Notes under the pieces: model-generated
Databases searched by the model: none
Seen by the model: only the letters and a program-made list of their open reading frames with translations
Told to the model about the DNA's origin: nothing
Position numbers and translations under genes: made by a program
Part shown: positions 22,174 through 33,418 of the stretch, in pieces
Numbering within the stretch: the first letter of the stretch is position 1
How the letters are laid out: each line of letters begins with the position of its first letter
Assembly: GCA_020746995.1 (NCBI GenBank)
Contig: JAGPXD010000003.1
Coordinates: 3,596,001-3,660,000, forward strand
DNA length: 64,000 bases
Direction: 5' to 3'
Origin: Plectosphaerella cucumerina
Lineage: Eukaryota; Ascomycota; Sordariomycetes; Glomerellales; Plectosphaerellaceae

Positions 22174-23227
22174 GCTGAGGCCTCGATGGCGAGAGGAGGG
22201 GGGAGGAAAAGAATGCCGGGTAGGCGATCGGAGGGTGGGCAGCCTGCTTTTCGGGCGGACCGCGTCAGTTCAGTAAGCCGAAACGAAACTTGCGCCCAAG
22301 GATTCGAGGGCTGTGCAGGGCGGTCGGGCGAACATACCCAGTGGAGAGGGAGGCGGCGGCCGGGGGGCTTCGAGGCTGGGCGCGGCACTGGACTGGCAGG
22401 ACGCGAGTCGATCAGTCTAGCAGCCTGCACCTGTAGGCGAATGCAGGTCAAGGCAAAGCGGCGGGCGCGGGAGTCGGAGCGGCGAATACGACACGTCGGG
22501 GAGCGGCAATGCGGTCATGAAACGAGGGCGTCAGCAGGGAGGTCTTTGGGTATATGTACCAGAGACCGGGTGAGTAAAAAACTTGGTGTGCCATGACTTG
22601 GGCTTGGGGCCTGGCGGATCAGCTGGTGTGCGCCCCCGGCCTTGCCTGACGAATCCATTCCCGTTTCCATCCAGTCCACCCGACGTCTGACTTGAATGTG
22701 TCGGACGCCCGAAGAGGTCCACGGGTACACGGGTAGGTCACTCCTCAGTGTCTTCAGCGCCTTACTCACCAGAGTCACTGCGACTCCGCAGGGCTCCGAC
22801 GAAGCCGTGGGTGCTTTCAGTGGACGAGAGTGCTGCAGCGACCCGCCACTCCCGCAACGTTGGCGGGGCAGGTCCACCTATTGGTTCGGGCCTGTCCTGG
22901 ATTCCGCCCGATCCGGCATGGACCCTGCGCAGCGCTAGGCCTTCATGGGCTGTGGACCGCCACAATGCCCTACGGCTTAGATAATCGATACCGTGGCTGA
23001 AACTGGGAGCTTGTGGCTGAGACCATGATTTTCAGAGCCCAAGTGCAGGTGCGGCAAAACACCACGTGTTTCTCATCGTGGGCTTTACTCCTTCCTCACT
23101 ACAACGTCAACCCCAGGCCGGGGCATACTCTTTGTAATACTTTAATATCTGCACCACTCATTTGAATTAGACTAACTAGACGAAGCGAGCAAATTTCTGC
23201 TTCGTGTTCTTTTCCGGCACCCCCCGC
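22174..23227. promoter_or_regulatory. Divergent promoter region of the LCCL gene and QTRT2
   Basis: GC-rich near the LCCL start and AT-richer next to the QTRT2 start. No convincing ORF. Contains a CCAAT-type and several GCGGG elements, none diagnostic. Confidence 0.45.
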
Positions 23228-24728
23228 ATGGTCACCATGACTGCAGACAGCACCCTCGGCAACGGCTCACAATCGACGGACATGGCGTTCCAACTCCTCA
23301 AGAAGGGCGTGGCCGGCTCTGCGGCTCGGATAGGCAGGCTTGCATTGCCCAACCGCAGGCCCATCGATACACCCAACTTTGTGGCTTCGACGTCGCGCGG
23401 TGCGGTGCCTCATGTCACCCCTGACAACCTTGCCAAGCATACGACCTTTGGCGGCGCCTACATGGCTCTGGAGGACTGTGAGCTTCCTCTTACACCCAAT
23501 GTGGATGGATTACTGACACTCCCCAGTCTTTGAGAAGAAGGAGCCCCCGATCCTTAGGTTCCCCTCACAGTCGCGGCCGCTGCACGACTTCACGTGCTTC
23601 CCCGCAGATATGACTACTATCCTGGCACCGCGGCGCACCCAGGCTGTCACGACGCCCACCGGAAACGGCAGCACATTCATCTCCATCTGGACGTCCACGG
23701 GCTACACGACCATCACTATCGACGCCTACGCCTCAGCCGTGGAGACGCTGCGCCCCGACATTGCCATTGCGCCTGCCGATCTCTTCCACACCAGCAAATC
23801 CCCTCCCACCAAGAAACTGGTGCGCATGGCGGAACGCACCGAGGAGTGGAGCATCCAGTTCCTCAAACCCCAGAGGCAGGCGCGCTTCCAGGAGCGTGGC
23901 ATCGCCATCTTTGCCCCGGTCCTGGCGGTGCCCTACCCGATTCAGTGGGAGTACCTCAACCACCTAGTCGATAGCCATCAAGGTACCGGCGCCCTGGCGG
24001 GCCTGGCCATCCAGGACGTCGCATTGCTGCCCGATCTGATCGAGAACTACACCCCGCTGGAACCGCTGGCCCGGCTCTCGCTCGACGCGCCCGCCACCCC
24101 GCAGATGATCCTCCGGCAGATCAGCGCCGGCGTCGACATATGCACCGTCCCCTTCCTCAACGCGGTGTCCGACTCGGGCGTGGCCTTGACGTTTACCTTC
24201 CCGCCGCCAATGCAGGAACCCGGCCAGCCCGCCCTGCCCCTCGGCTCCGACATGTGGACACCCGACCACGTCACGGCGCGGGAGCCCCTGCGCGAGGGCT
24301 GCCAATGCTACGTCTGCACCAAGCACCACCGTGCCTTCATCCACCACCTACTCGACGCCAAGGAGATGCTAGGCTGGGCCCTGCTGCAAATCCACAACCA
24401 CCAGGTTCTGGCCGACTTCTTCGCCGGTGTTCGCGCTGCGCTCGCGGACGGTAGCTTCGAGGAACTCGCCGCTCGCTTTGAAGCCGTCTACGAAGGAGAG
24501 CTGCCCGCGGGCACCGGCAGCCGGCCCCGCGCGCGCGGGTACCACCTCAAGAGCGGGCCCTCGGCCGAGAAGATCAACGAGGCGCCGTGGGAGAACTACA
24601 ACAAGGCCGACGGGCCGACTGTCGGCGCGGCGGCGGCGGCGGCGGACGGGATCGAGACGCCACTGGTTCCGGACGAGGACTCGAGGGCGCTGGACAGCAA
24701 GGGGTTCGCCGAGAGGACGGGGCCGTGA
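23228..24728 (+). CDS. QTRT2: Queuine tRNA-ribosyltransferase accessory subunit 2 (QTRT2)
   Basis: Non-catalytic partner of the eukaryotic TGT heterodimer that puts queuine at position 34 of GUN-anticodon tRNAs; usually mitochondrial outer-membrane associated. Exons 23228-23477 and 23527-24728 (GTGAGC...CCAG, phase 1) give 483 residues. TIM-barrel TGT features: RPIDTPNFVASTSRGAVPHVTPDNL at the N-terminus, GLAIQDV in the middle, and the zinc site CQCYVCTKHH with a histidine about 25 residues later (LLQIHNH). The accessory subunit differs from the catalytic one by divergence of the active-site aspartate motifs, as here. Residue 4 is a second Met with a better context (CACC before ATG) and may be the true start. 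About 50 C-terminal residues are low complexity. Confidence 0.9.
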
Positions 24729-26212
24729 GGAGAGGTCGACTGGGATGAAATGAAGAAAGAAATGCGCCATGGGGGATTCGAAGACCACCTACCACGTGAT
24801 TCATGCTCGTATGCATTGCACCTCAACGCGGGCTCGAGTCAGGACAGGGCTGCCGCATGCGCCGGGATGAGCGATATTGGCTTTGGAGCAGCCCAGCAAC
24901 GGTCTGGGCCGACTTCTTGCCGGGGACCCTTAAGTTGAAGCAACAGCGATTGAGGACATGGCAGATCTTGGAGCTGCATATGGGTCGAGCTGCTCTTCCC
25001 CACCAACATCCCCGCTGAAGAGCGCTGCAGACGACTGAAAACGAAGAGGTCTCGGACCGACTCGACTCTCGATGCTACCATCGGCACACGACACAGGATG
25101 AACACGCAGGATGAACACCCATTGACAGCGCACCATCGATTCCCCTCTCGCCGAGGTATCGTCCAACGGCACCCCCACCTCCCGTCGTACAAGTACAGGG
25201 GCCCCGTCGATGCTACGGTGTCTCGCTAGTTGCGTCGTTGATCGTCCACGTTGGCGATGTGCGTCTGACCAATCAGCTGGCTTCTCGCCGCCACGAGGTC
25301 GGCCGTCGTTGAGATTGCCTTCGATGCGGAAGGGCGCCACAAGGCACGACCACGAGCTGCTGATTGTGCCGCGCATTGGCGAATCATACGCTCCCCGTCG
25401 TCCGAATGCTCCGGGCCATTGGCATCGACTGGTCATCCCGCGTCGACAAGCTTCGTTCTCCCGGAAGATTCAACCCCACCTCTCTTCCACCCGCCGGCCT
25501 TCCCCGTCGTCCTTTGTCCCCATCTGCCAACGCTGCCGACGAACCATGCACGCGAGGTCTCTTGCAGAGAGGGGACTAGGATCCCCTCGTGCTCTTCCCC
25601 TCGCGGGTATCGTCATTTCCGTTGGTCCCCTTCGCCCACGTTGCGGCCCTCGCCGATGAGATCACCGAGTTGATGCGCATCCCGGGAGCCAGCAGCACGT
25701 GCCTCACCCTCCGGCCGTGTGAGGCTCGAAGACATCCGCGCCCAGCCGGCCCTGCCTGCCCTTTCGAAGCTGGCCAACCCGCCCGGCTCGGTCTACGCAT
25801 CCCGCGATGCCCAATCAGCAAGCCATTGACCCTCGCCGCGGCCCCTTTTCTCCGCACTCGTCCCTGTCGTGAAGCTCGCCTTTGGGACGCACGCCCGTCT
25901 ACACCGTCGACCGGGGCCAGGGTTGCTTCGAGCTGGATCGACATGTGCCCCCCTCCCTCTCTGCCCGTGGGACTGGGGCCTGAAGCTACCCTCGTGCCGG
26001 CGTTGAGCTCGTGGGAGGATGCGACACTGGAAGGGGAGCAAGGTGGGAAAAAATTGTGACGCCTCGTGGGGATGGGCTTAAAAGCTGGCGGTGCGCCCCC
26101 AAACACCACCGGCGTCCTCTCGCTCTCTTCTCCCTCCCAGCGACCCCTCGAGAGAGAACATCGCCAGCCTCACTGCCCGCCGACCGCCGCCTCCCCCCGT
26201 CCCGCGCACACA
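24729..26212. promoter_or_regulatory. 1.5-kb upstream region of the alkaline phosphatase gene
   Basis: No supported gene. It includes a GACCAATCAG CCAAT-box element at about 25267 and a CT-rich leader immediately before 26213. Overlapping short ORFs on both strands lack family features. Confidence 0.45.
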
Positions 26213-28299
26213 ATGGCCAAGCTCAACGCCGTCGCCCTCGTGGCTGCTGCCGCCGCCGTCTCGGCGCAGACCTTCCAGCGTCTGGGTTCCTGCCCCGACC
26301 TTGGCTGTGTCATCCCTCCCGACCAGTCCGACTTCCTCCCCGGCCAGAACTTCGACCTGCGCGTCGAGGTCCACGCCCCGGAGTCCGGCTTCGAGTCCTT
26401 CAACGACGGCAAGCCCGATGAGGACTTCAGCGTCACCATCGCCAAGAAGGGCGGCGAGTCCTCGACCCTCGACGAGTTCTTCGAGCGCAAGGAGTCCCCT
26501 GAGCTCGAGAAGTGGTCCTTCTCCTGGTTCGAGGACCTCTACGCCGAGGATGCCAACGAGAAGACTCCCGTCAACGTCGCCTCCAAAGTGTGGCGCCGCC
26601 TGGCCATCTACGAGCCCGGCGAGTACGAGGTCACCCTCAAGTATTACGGCAACAAGACCACCACGGCCAACTGGACTGTCCGTCCCCTGGCCACCGAGAA
26701 GAAGGCCAAGAACATCATCTTCTTCATCGGCGACGGCATGACCACGAACATGGTGAGTAGCTTGGTCTCCCTGGCCTTCGGAGGAATTCGCTAACAGCTG
26801 CAGATCACCGCCGCCCGTCTTCTCGGACACAAGACCGTCAACGGCAAGTACCAGAGCAAGCTCAAGCTTGACGAGTTCCCGGTTCTCGGCCACCAGATGA
26901 CCCACTCCATCGACACCTTCATCACCGACTCGGCCAACTCGGCCTCGGCCCTCTACACCGGCCACAAGAGCACCGTCAACGCCATGGGGTGAGTTGCCTC
27001 AGCCTGATACACCTGTCGAGAAACCTGCTGACCCTTCCCAGTGTCTACGCCGACTCGAGCCCCGACCCGTTCGATGACCCTAAGGTCGAGACCATTGTCG
27101 AGCTCGCCTCCCGCATTTGGGGCACCGTCTGGGGTGCCGTGTCGACTGCCTTCATCGCCGACGCCACCCCCATCGCCCTGACCGGCCACACCCGCGCTCG
27201 CGCCCAGTACGGCCCCCTGATCGACCAGGCCCTGAACGGTGTCACCAACTACAGCTGGCCCAACCACCAGGGCCCCTCGGCCTACTTCGGTGCCGGTGCC
27301 GAGCAGTTCTACGCCGGCAGCGGCTCCTACCAGGGCAAGGACTACTACCAGGAGTTCGCCAAGGCCGGCTACTCCGTCTCCCTCAACAAGACGGCCCTCG
27401 AGAACATCGACGTCAACGAGAAGGCCCTCGGCATCTTCTGCAAGGGCAACCTGCCCACCTGGCTCGACCGCAACGTTTACACCGACAACCTCGGCAAGCT
27501 CAACAACGACCCTACCGGCAAGAGCGGCGCCGCCCTCGACCTCCCCGGTCTCAAGGAGATGACCCTCAAGGCCGTCGAGGTCCTCCACAACCGCGGTGGC
27601 GATGAGGGCTTCTTCCTCATGTCCGAGGCTGCCTCGATCGACAAGCAGATGCACGCCCTCGACTACGACCGCGCCCTCGGCGACCTCCTCGAGCTCGACG
27701 ACACCGTCCGCGCCACCATCGCCAAGCTCGAGGAGCTCGGCATTCGCGACGAGACCCTCATTGTCGTCTCTGCTGACCACGGCCACGGCTTCGACGTCTT
27801 CGGCAACGCTGATACCAAGTACCTCGCCGAGCAGGAGGGCGACCGCGCCAAGCGCCGTGCCGTCGGCGTCTACCAGCGCTCCGGCCTCTCGGGCTACCAG
27901 GAGGAGGACCCGGCCGTCAGCTACAACACTGGCCCCAACTTCCCGGTCGACTGGAGCCCTCGCTACGCCATCGCCGCCGGCTTCGGTGCCCACCCCGACT
28001 CGCGCGAGAACTACCGCGTCCGCGAGTCGCCCCGCGTCGCCGCCACCTCAGGCACCGGCGGCTACGTCGCCAACCCGGCCGACGCCCCCGACGGTTTCCT
28101 CAACACCGGAACCCTGCCCACCACCGAGGCCCAGGGCGTCCACTCGCTGACGGACGTCATGGTCTACGCCTGGGGCCCGTGCCAGGAGACCTTCTCCGGT
28201 ACCTTTGACAACACGGACATCTTCTACAAGATGGCCAACTGCTTCGGCCTGGCACAGCCCAAGGAGACCAAGCCTGGCTGCCGCCGTAAGCTTAAGTAG
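26213..28299 (+). CDS. Secreted alkaline phosphatase
   Basis: Hydrolyses phosphomonoesters outside the cell. Exons 26213-26752, 26804-26988 and 27042-28299 give 660 residues. The signal peptide is residues 1-18 (ending VSAQ). A fungal N-terminal beta-rich module precedes the catalytic domain. Metal and active-site motifs: FIGDGM (Asp174), TDSANSASA (phosphoserine Ser223), FFLMSEAASIDKQMHA, and SADHGHGFDV; a late histidine in GVHSLTDVMVYA fits the third metal ligand. No transmembrane anchor or GPI tail, unlike the vacuolar Pho8 type-II protein, so extracellular. Codon use is strongly C-ending, suggesting high expression. Confidence 0.93.
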
Positions 28300-28514
28300 A
28301 TGTTGGGGGGTGAACATATATTCTAATCTGTAAGGGCGAGGTGCCCATTAATACATAAATCATATTTGCTGTACTTGATGCTTATCTTGTGAAGACTTCT
28401 TGTGATTCTTGAGGAGATGCCCATTGCTACCTGCACATCACTTCAGGTCACTCGCTAACAAAATCGATGTGTACTGAGACCCAGACGGCTGCCGCCGACC
28501 TTGGGATTCTGCGA

Positions 28515-29624
28515 TTCTGCAACGACCTCAGCCTCACCTCATTTTGACCATGGATAGCGTTTGCGGCCAAACTTCCACCTCGAGGGGTTCGCCCAAAAAC
28601 TAAACTATATACGCGCAGATGGTCAGTTCTGGCATTAAGCCTTCTCTGTTCGCGTTTCGGGCACTCACAGTTGGCTTTCTCAACAACAAACTGCGCCGCA
28701 ACGGTGGCGTTCGCGCCGTAAGTCAGGTGAGCGACGTTGATGAAACCACCAGAGCAGACGGCATCAGACTCCTGGCAGACGATCAAAGTCTTCCCTTCTC
28801 CACCAGTAATGGGCTGAGGGTTCCTGGGATCCCCGAACGTCACGATCGAGCTGATGCTTGCCAAGGTCGAAGCCGGGAGCGTGTCAGCGGTGCTGCGAAG
28901 TACCAAGGCGCCCTGGGAGTAGCCTGACAAGACTATCTTGGTTAAGGGGCAGTTTGTGCTGGCTTGGTTGATGAAACTTGTCCTAGAGCACGTCGTGTCA
29001 GAGCCACCGCTACTACAAACACGCCTTGCTCCTCTTGCGCCTCAATGCCACTTACATGCTCGGTACTCCGTTCACGCCATTGTCGTTGAACCCCGCGAAT
29101 GTCGCCGGATACTCGACGCCTTGAGCTGCAAGCGTCCTGCTGCCCAGCTGAGTAGCCAAAGCATCGAGGAACGGCGGACCAGTCACGAGTCCGACATTGC
29201 CTGGCTCAGTCGTACCCCGAGCAAAGATGACCGTGACATCGGCGCACGGCGCGTTCGTGGCCAAGTCATCCCTGGTGGTCTCGACGCCAGCCGCATCGGC
29301 CAGACGCTGCTGCAGGGGCGTGAGGATCTTGCCCACTGCATCAAGGGCTCTTTCGCCGACGGGGAGGCTGCTGATGAGTCGGAGGAACATGTTCAGAGGA
29401 CCGGAGGGGAACTGGGCGAGGCCCTCTGGAATGTCAATGTTTTGTCTTTGCATGAGGGCAAGAGAACTCTCCATAGCCTGCCGAGCCTCGATGATCATGG
29501 GGTCGTTGTTCATGTTGACATCGACAGCAGGCAGACCCTGGACGAGAGTCGTGGAGGTTAGAGCCACTGCGCCGAGGAGGAGCGCCGAACGGCGAAGGGT
29601 AAAGCGACTGGGAGTAGAGGACAT
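28515..29624 (-). CDS. Cutinase (alpha/beta hydrolase, CE5)
   Basis: Hydrolyses cutin polyesters of plant cuticle; secreted. Exon 1 29624-29056, exon 2 from 28982 (GTAAGT...CTAG). Signal peptide residues 1-30 (LLLGAVALTSTTLVQG). Cutinase blocks: CADVTVIFARGTTEPGNVG (oxyanion loop), GYSQG (nucleophile serine), CQESDAVCSGG (catalytic aspartate) and VAHLTYG (catalytic histidine). The end is uncertain. A GTGAGT donor at 28668 just after VVEKAN, joined to the GCAG acceptor before 28516, creates a split TAA stop and a normal 294-residue cutinase (drawn here). Without it the frame runs on to 28448, adding a 73-residue tail with no cutinase resemblance. Confidence 0.88.
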
Positions 29625-30663
29625 GATGAACGAATGTATCTTGCTTTCAATTGTTTTCTTGAGCTTGGTGCCAGATAGTTGACGTTAAAACTAGGGAGAT
29701 GGGCGGTATTTGTACGTCTTCAATGCTCGTATCGTGCCGTTTCCCCCTCAGTCACGAGCAATGTTGAAGTTCCTCGGCAAGTCGCCGGCGGTGATCTACA
29801 TGCTCGACCATCGCAGCCTGCCCAGTCGGCAGTTGCAAGCGTTGCCTTGATGTTACATTCTCGGAGCTTGGTGGACAAAGCGCCGTGACTTTACTTCGCA
29901 TCGCATCGCAAGGATCTTCCCAATTCAGTCGCAGGGTAGTACCGAGGTCGTATTGCTCCGGGGCACCCTAGCTCGTTACTGGCGATAATGAGGGGCCGGG
30001 CTGCCAGGAAGCTGTCTCGGCCAAGGAAAACCCCTGGCACTGGGAAGACACCAAAGCTCCTGTCGCATTGACATTACTGTTATGACGTTCTGAAATCTCG
30101 AAAAGTCGTCTGACATCAGAAGCTGTAATTATACCGCGAAGATGTGATCCATGGTGCATGTGTTTTTCGTTAACGCTGGAGGCGGCTGTGGTCTGCTGCT
30201 TCTGTCTGCGATGTTGCGCGTCTGTTTAATGGAAAAAAAGACATTCACCCTGTCTGGGTACCTAGCACATGTGTTGTATTCACAGGTCGTTCCGGGAGTC
30301 TGAGCGAGTGAGTGCTGCCTTGGGAGGCAGACATGAGTACCTATGTCAGCGCGAGCAGTCAGTCAACCGCTTCGCTTCGAACCGGATGTTGGAAGACATA
30401 TGAACATCAGAACCGACAACTATCGTATATGTGTTTGACTACTCAAATGAATGGATGTACTTTGTACTCGAGGCTTCCATGCCACCTCGAATGTACCCGC
30501 AACTCAAAATATACCACAGCGCCTCAGGGCTGCTGGCGCAGTACCGCCACAAAATCGCAAGGCAGAAATCATTGGGAAGAATGTGGAGGCCCCAGAGCTA
30601 TAAAATTTGAGACCTCCCTTCTAGTAGTTAGAAAAACGAAAAACAGTACGACATCAAACAAAC
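29625..30663. other. Intergenic region upstream of the orphan membrane protein
   Basis: About 1 kb and AT-richer toward the right; holds the cutinase promoter at its left end. No ORF of credible composition seen. Confidence 0.45.
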
Positions 30664-31658
30664 ATGCTGTTGCCCGCCAGCTCTTCGGTCACCACGGCCC
30701 AGCCCACCCTTCACACCAACCCATCGATGGAACCCAACGACAGCCTCGAGATTCAACAGCCTTTTCTCGAGGAAGTCCGAGACCTGGAAGCCAGCATGGG
30801 GCACACCGAGACTCCGATCACGAGAGGCGGCCGGTCGCAACCACCCATTCCCGACGGCATGAACATGCGCTGGCTGCTGAGGCATGACCCCCAATACACT
30901 GAGCGCATGCACAATCTTGACTACGATAAAAAGGTCAACGACAAAGCCTTGATGGCGAATTGCTGGAAGCATCAACACATTCGAAAACTCGTTGAAGCCT
31001 GTCCCTCGCGCGATGCCGGAGTGGTAAAAGTTCGTGACTGGTTCAAGCTGCTTGTCGAAAGCCGGACACCCTCGGACCAAAGCCGCGACACTACCTACGT
31101 TGAGCAAATATTTTGGGCCGGGAAGAATCTTCACGCCGCAAATGAAGAACATTTCGAGTCGCTACTCGTTGCCTCTGGTGCCGCCGACGCAAGCATGGCG
31201 ACACTTTTCGCACGAGACGCGGACCTCGCTACCGCTGTAAGCTCTATATGCCCCCAAAAATGCTATGACTGGCAGTTCCCACCTCCGGGTCACCATGCGG
31301 TTAGGCTTGTGCTGACATGTGGCAGATTTACCGAGCACGAAACTCGCCGCAATACCGATTTTGCACCACCGTTAACAGAAAGAATCGAGTGTTACAGCTC
31401 TCATTGAATGAGAGTTATGACGACGACAGGGCCATTGAGCCTTCTACATGCCATCAAATGGTATCTAAAATCCTGTCGTGCAGGTTCCAGGATGTTTTGG
31501 TTTGTTGCTCGCTCTTCTTGATGGCGCTGCTCCTGTGTACGTTCGTGGCGATGTTCGTGATTGCCCTCATGGAACCGTCGCAGAGATACTGCAAGTATTA
31601 TGAGGAGTTTTACCTGAACAGTACGAATGCGGAAAGGCACTTGGTAGCAGACGATTAG
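30664..31658 (+). CDS. Orphan single-pass membrane protein
   Basis: No family recognised. Exon 1 30664-31236, exon 2 31326-31658 (GTAAGC...GGCAG, phase 0), 301 residues. The first 225 residues are soluble, with acidic and His/Trp-containing segments (DYDKKVNDKALMANCWKHQH) and no repeats. One strong hydrophobic helix at about residues 247-270 (VCCSLFLMALLLCTFVAMFV) is followed by a 30-residue tail with an N-glycosylation-type NST. No signal peptide, so a C-tail-proximal anchor, N-terminus cytosolic. Codon bias is weaker than in neighbouring housekeeping genes. It sits next to the collagen-like gene on the same strand, 706 bp away. The gene model rests on splice consensus and open frame. Confidence 0.6.
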
Positions 31659-32364
31659 TTGCGCCAGTTCAAGCGATAGTCGAGGAATGAAGCAATGTAC
31701 AACTACCAATGCACTTGCCTGTCCCCGCCGACATTGTCTAGATCTTAGACCCCATTGCCAAATCTCTGAGACCAAAATTCATCTCCACGACCTCCTGTTT
31801 TGATATGGTGCCGGTAGGCCTCCCGCATGTGAGATGGTGGACAGATGTAGGGCTGCTGCATCAACAGCTGCTCACAGCCCAATGACAGGCTCCTAGTTGA
31901 TAACCGGTCAAGGCTCGAGCCTGATGCAATAAGGTGGGGAAAGTCACGTCCTGCCAGTAGTTATGTGCGACCAAGTACCAGATGATTACAGTCAGGCCGA
32001 TTGAATGGTCGGAGAACACGACACGCAAGACCGGCTGCATCGAGCAGCCCGTTCCAGATGGACTTGTTCCCGGATCCATCACCGAGCAGCTTTTTGGCGG
32101 CGACCAGACATGGTTGCGTATGCGCATCATGCAATATATCTGCACGCGGATGACAAGAGGGTGTGCGGCATTATCGCGGGGTCAGGCTGTGGACGAACCA
32201 CGCGAATTTGTACTTGACTCCTGGCAAAGAACCTTTTTTCTGCCCTTTTAGTACAGATTTCCATGCTCCTGGTGACGTCTCTTCTGTCTACCTCTTACAT
32301 CGAAGCCAACATACTGTCAATGCTGGCCTGATTCTCAGCAGTCGACTGACCGACCTGATTACCG
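31659..32364. other. Intergenic region before the collagen-like gene
   Basis: No supported gene; short ORFs on both strands overlap each other and lack bias. It should carry the promoter of the collagen-like gene. Confidence 0.45.
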
Positions 32365-33219
32365 ATGCCGCGAAACTCAAACACCACCGGCTACATACTG
32401 CTTGGCCTCTTCGTCGGCTTAGCCTTTCTCACTGTTCTCTTCGTCTGTCTTTGCTGTCACGCAAGAGCTGGTCCGCACCCAAAACCCACCAAGACGGGTC
32501 GTCCGTGTCTGGGCTGTGCCCCACGCGGACGATCGGGGCGACGGGGGCCTCGAGGGCATCAAGGCAAGCAAGGCATCCCGGGACCTGTTGGACCTCGAGG
32601 GCCACCAGGACCTCCCGGCCCCCAAGGACCAAACGGAAACAATGGAAAAAACGGGCAGAACGGGCAGAACGGACTGCCGGGGATTCAGGGACTGCAAGGT
32701 CCACCAGGCCCCCCTGGGAAGGATGGACAGGATGGGCAACATGGGCAGCACGGCCAGCATGGAGAGCCTGGGCCGGCGGGAGCACCTGGAGCACCTGGAG
32801 CACCTGGAGCACCTGGAGCACCTGGAGCACCTGGAGCACCTGGAGCACCTGGAGCACCGGGCGCACCCGGAGCGGCGGGTGGAATCGGGCCTCGCGGTGA
32901 AAGGGGCGAAAGGGGCGACCGAGGTGATCAGGGGAGTCGGGGAGATCGAGGAGAGAGAGGCGACAGGGGCAACAGGGGACCTGACGGACTTCCTGGGCGG
33001 GATGGAAGAGAAGGCAGGGGCTGCGAATGTCGACAGCCATATCCCGATGGACGGCGGCAATGCGAACCGGAGCCTTGTCGCAGTGGACGACGGCAGTGCG
33101 AGCCAGGACCCTGTTGCCGTGGGGATCGTTCATGTTCTGTCCATGTGTGCGTAGGGACCTGCAACCGACATGGAGGAGTCGCGGGGTGTCAATGTGGCGA
33201 ACATCATCTGCCTGTGTAA
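32365..33219 (+). CDS. Membrane-anchored collagen-like protein
   Basis: A single exon of 284 residues. Residues 1-9 are short and polar, 10-31 a hydrophobic signal-anchor ending in CLCC (possible palmitoylation), 32-54 a linker with two cysteines. Residues 55-219 hold 55 uninterrupted Gly-X-Y triplets. Within these are GPP stretches, a neutral Asn/Gln/His block (GNNGKNGQN, GQHGQHGQH), ten GAP triplets, and a charged GERGERGDRGD block like those stabilising bacterial collagens. Residues 220-284 are Cys-rich, with a duplicated GRRQCEPxPC motif, and could staple or trimerise the stalk. Predicted topology: cytosolic N-terminus, extracellular triple helix. Scattered collagen-like proteins are known in fungi (for example the Metarhizium MCL1 adhesin), but this anchor/stalk/Cys-knob order is not one I recognise. 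Role in adhesion or surface masking is inference. Confidence 0.82.
   Translation: MPRNSNTTGYILLGLFVGLAFLTVLFVCLCCHARAGPHPKPTKTGRPCLGCAPRGRSGRRGPRGHQGKQGIPGPVGPRGPPGPPGPQGPNGNNGKNGQNGQNGLPGIQGLQGPPGPPGKDGQDGQHGQHGQHGEPGPAGAPGAPGAPGAPGAPGAPGAPGAPGAPGAPGAAGGIGPRGERGERGDRGDQGSRGDRGERGDRGNRGPDGLPGRDGREGRGCECRQPYPDGRRQCEPEPCRSGRRQCEPGPCCRGDRSCSVHVCVGTCNRHGGVAGCQCGEHHLPV
32779..32868 (+). repeat. 9-bp minisatellite encoding Gly-Ala-Pro (10 units)
   Basis: Eight perfect copies of ggagcacct (32779-32850) followed by two diverged units. The perfect identity points to recent slippage; copy number should differ between isolates and would change stalk length in three-residue steps without breaking the collagen phase. 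Confidence 0.95.
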
Positions 33220-33418
33220 GCGGAAGCGAGTCTCTTCCATAATTTTGAGTTGGCGTTCTTCTGTACCTATCTCCCTCACATGGGCCGTTTTCTTAGCTGT
33301 TTCTTGGTGTGGCAGAGTTGTTGGCCGAAATCAGGGGGTTTCACAACCGCATGCACCCCAACCGACCGGAGGAAGGAGACTTCTTGATAACTATCTTGTA
33401 TTCTTCACACACAAATCA

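Noticed and set aside
21268..22596. Long plus-strand ORF (442 codons) across the LCCL gene
   Set aside because: Antisense shadow of the LCCL coding exon caused by high third-position GC; Ala/Gly/Arg/Val-rich, no domain.
26953..27993. 346-codon minus-strand ORF (and another at 26078-26965) opposite the alkaline phosphatase
   Set aside because: Val/Leu/Gly-rich antisense frames of a strongly C-ending codon gene; the plus strand has signal peptide, active-site motifs and introns.
32419..33133. Minus-strand frames with LQVLQVLQV or CSRCSRCSR repeats
   Set aside because: Reverse complement of the Gly-Ala-Pro minisatellite; the Gly-X-Y frame is the one with an anchor and extended regularity outside the repeat.
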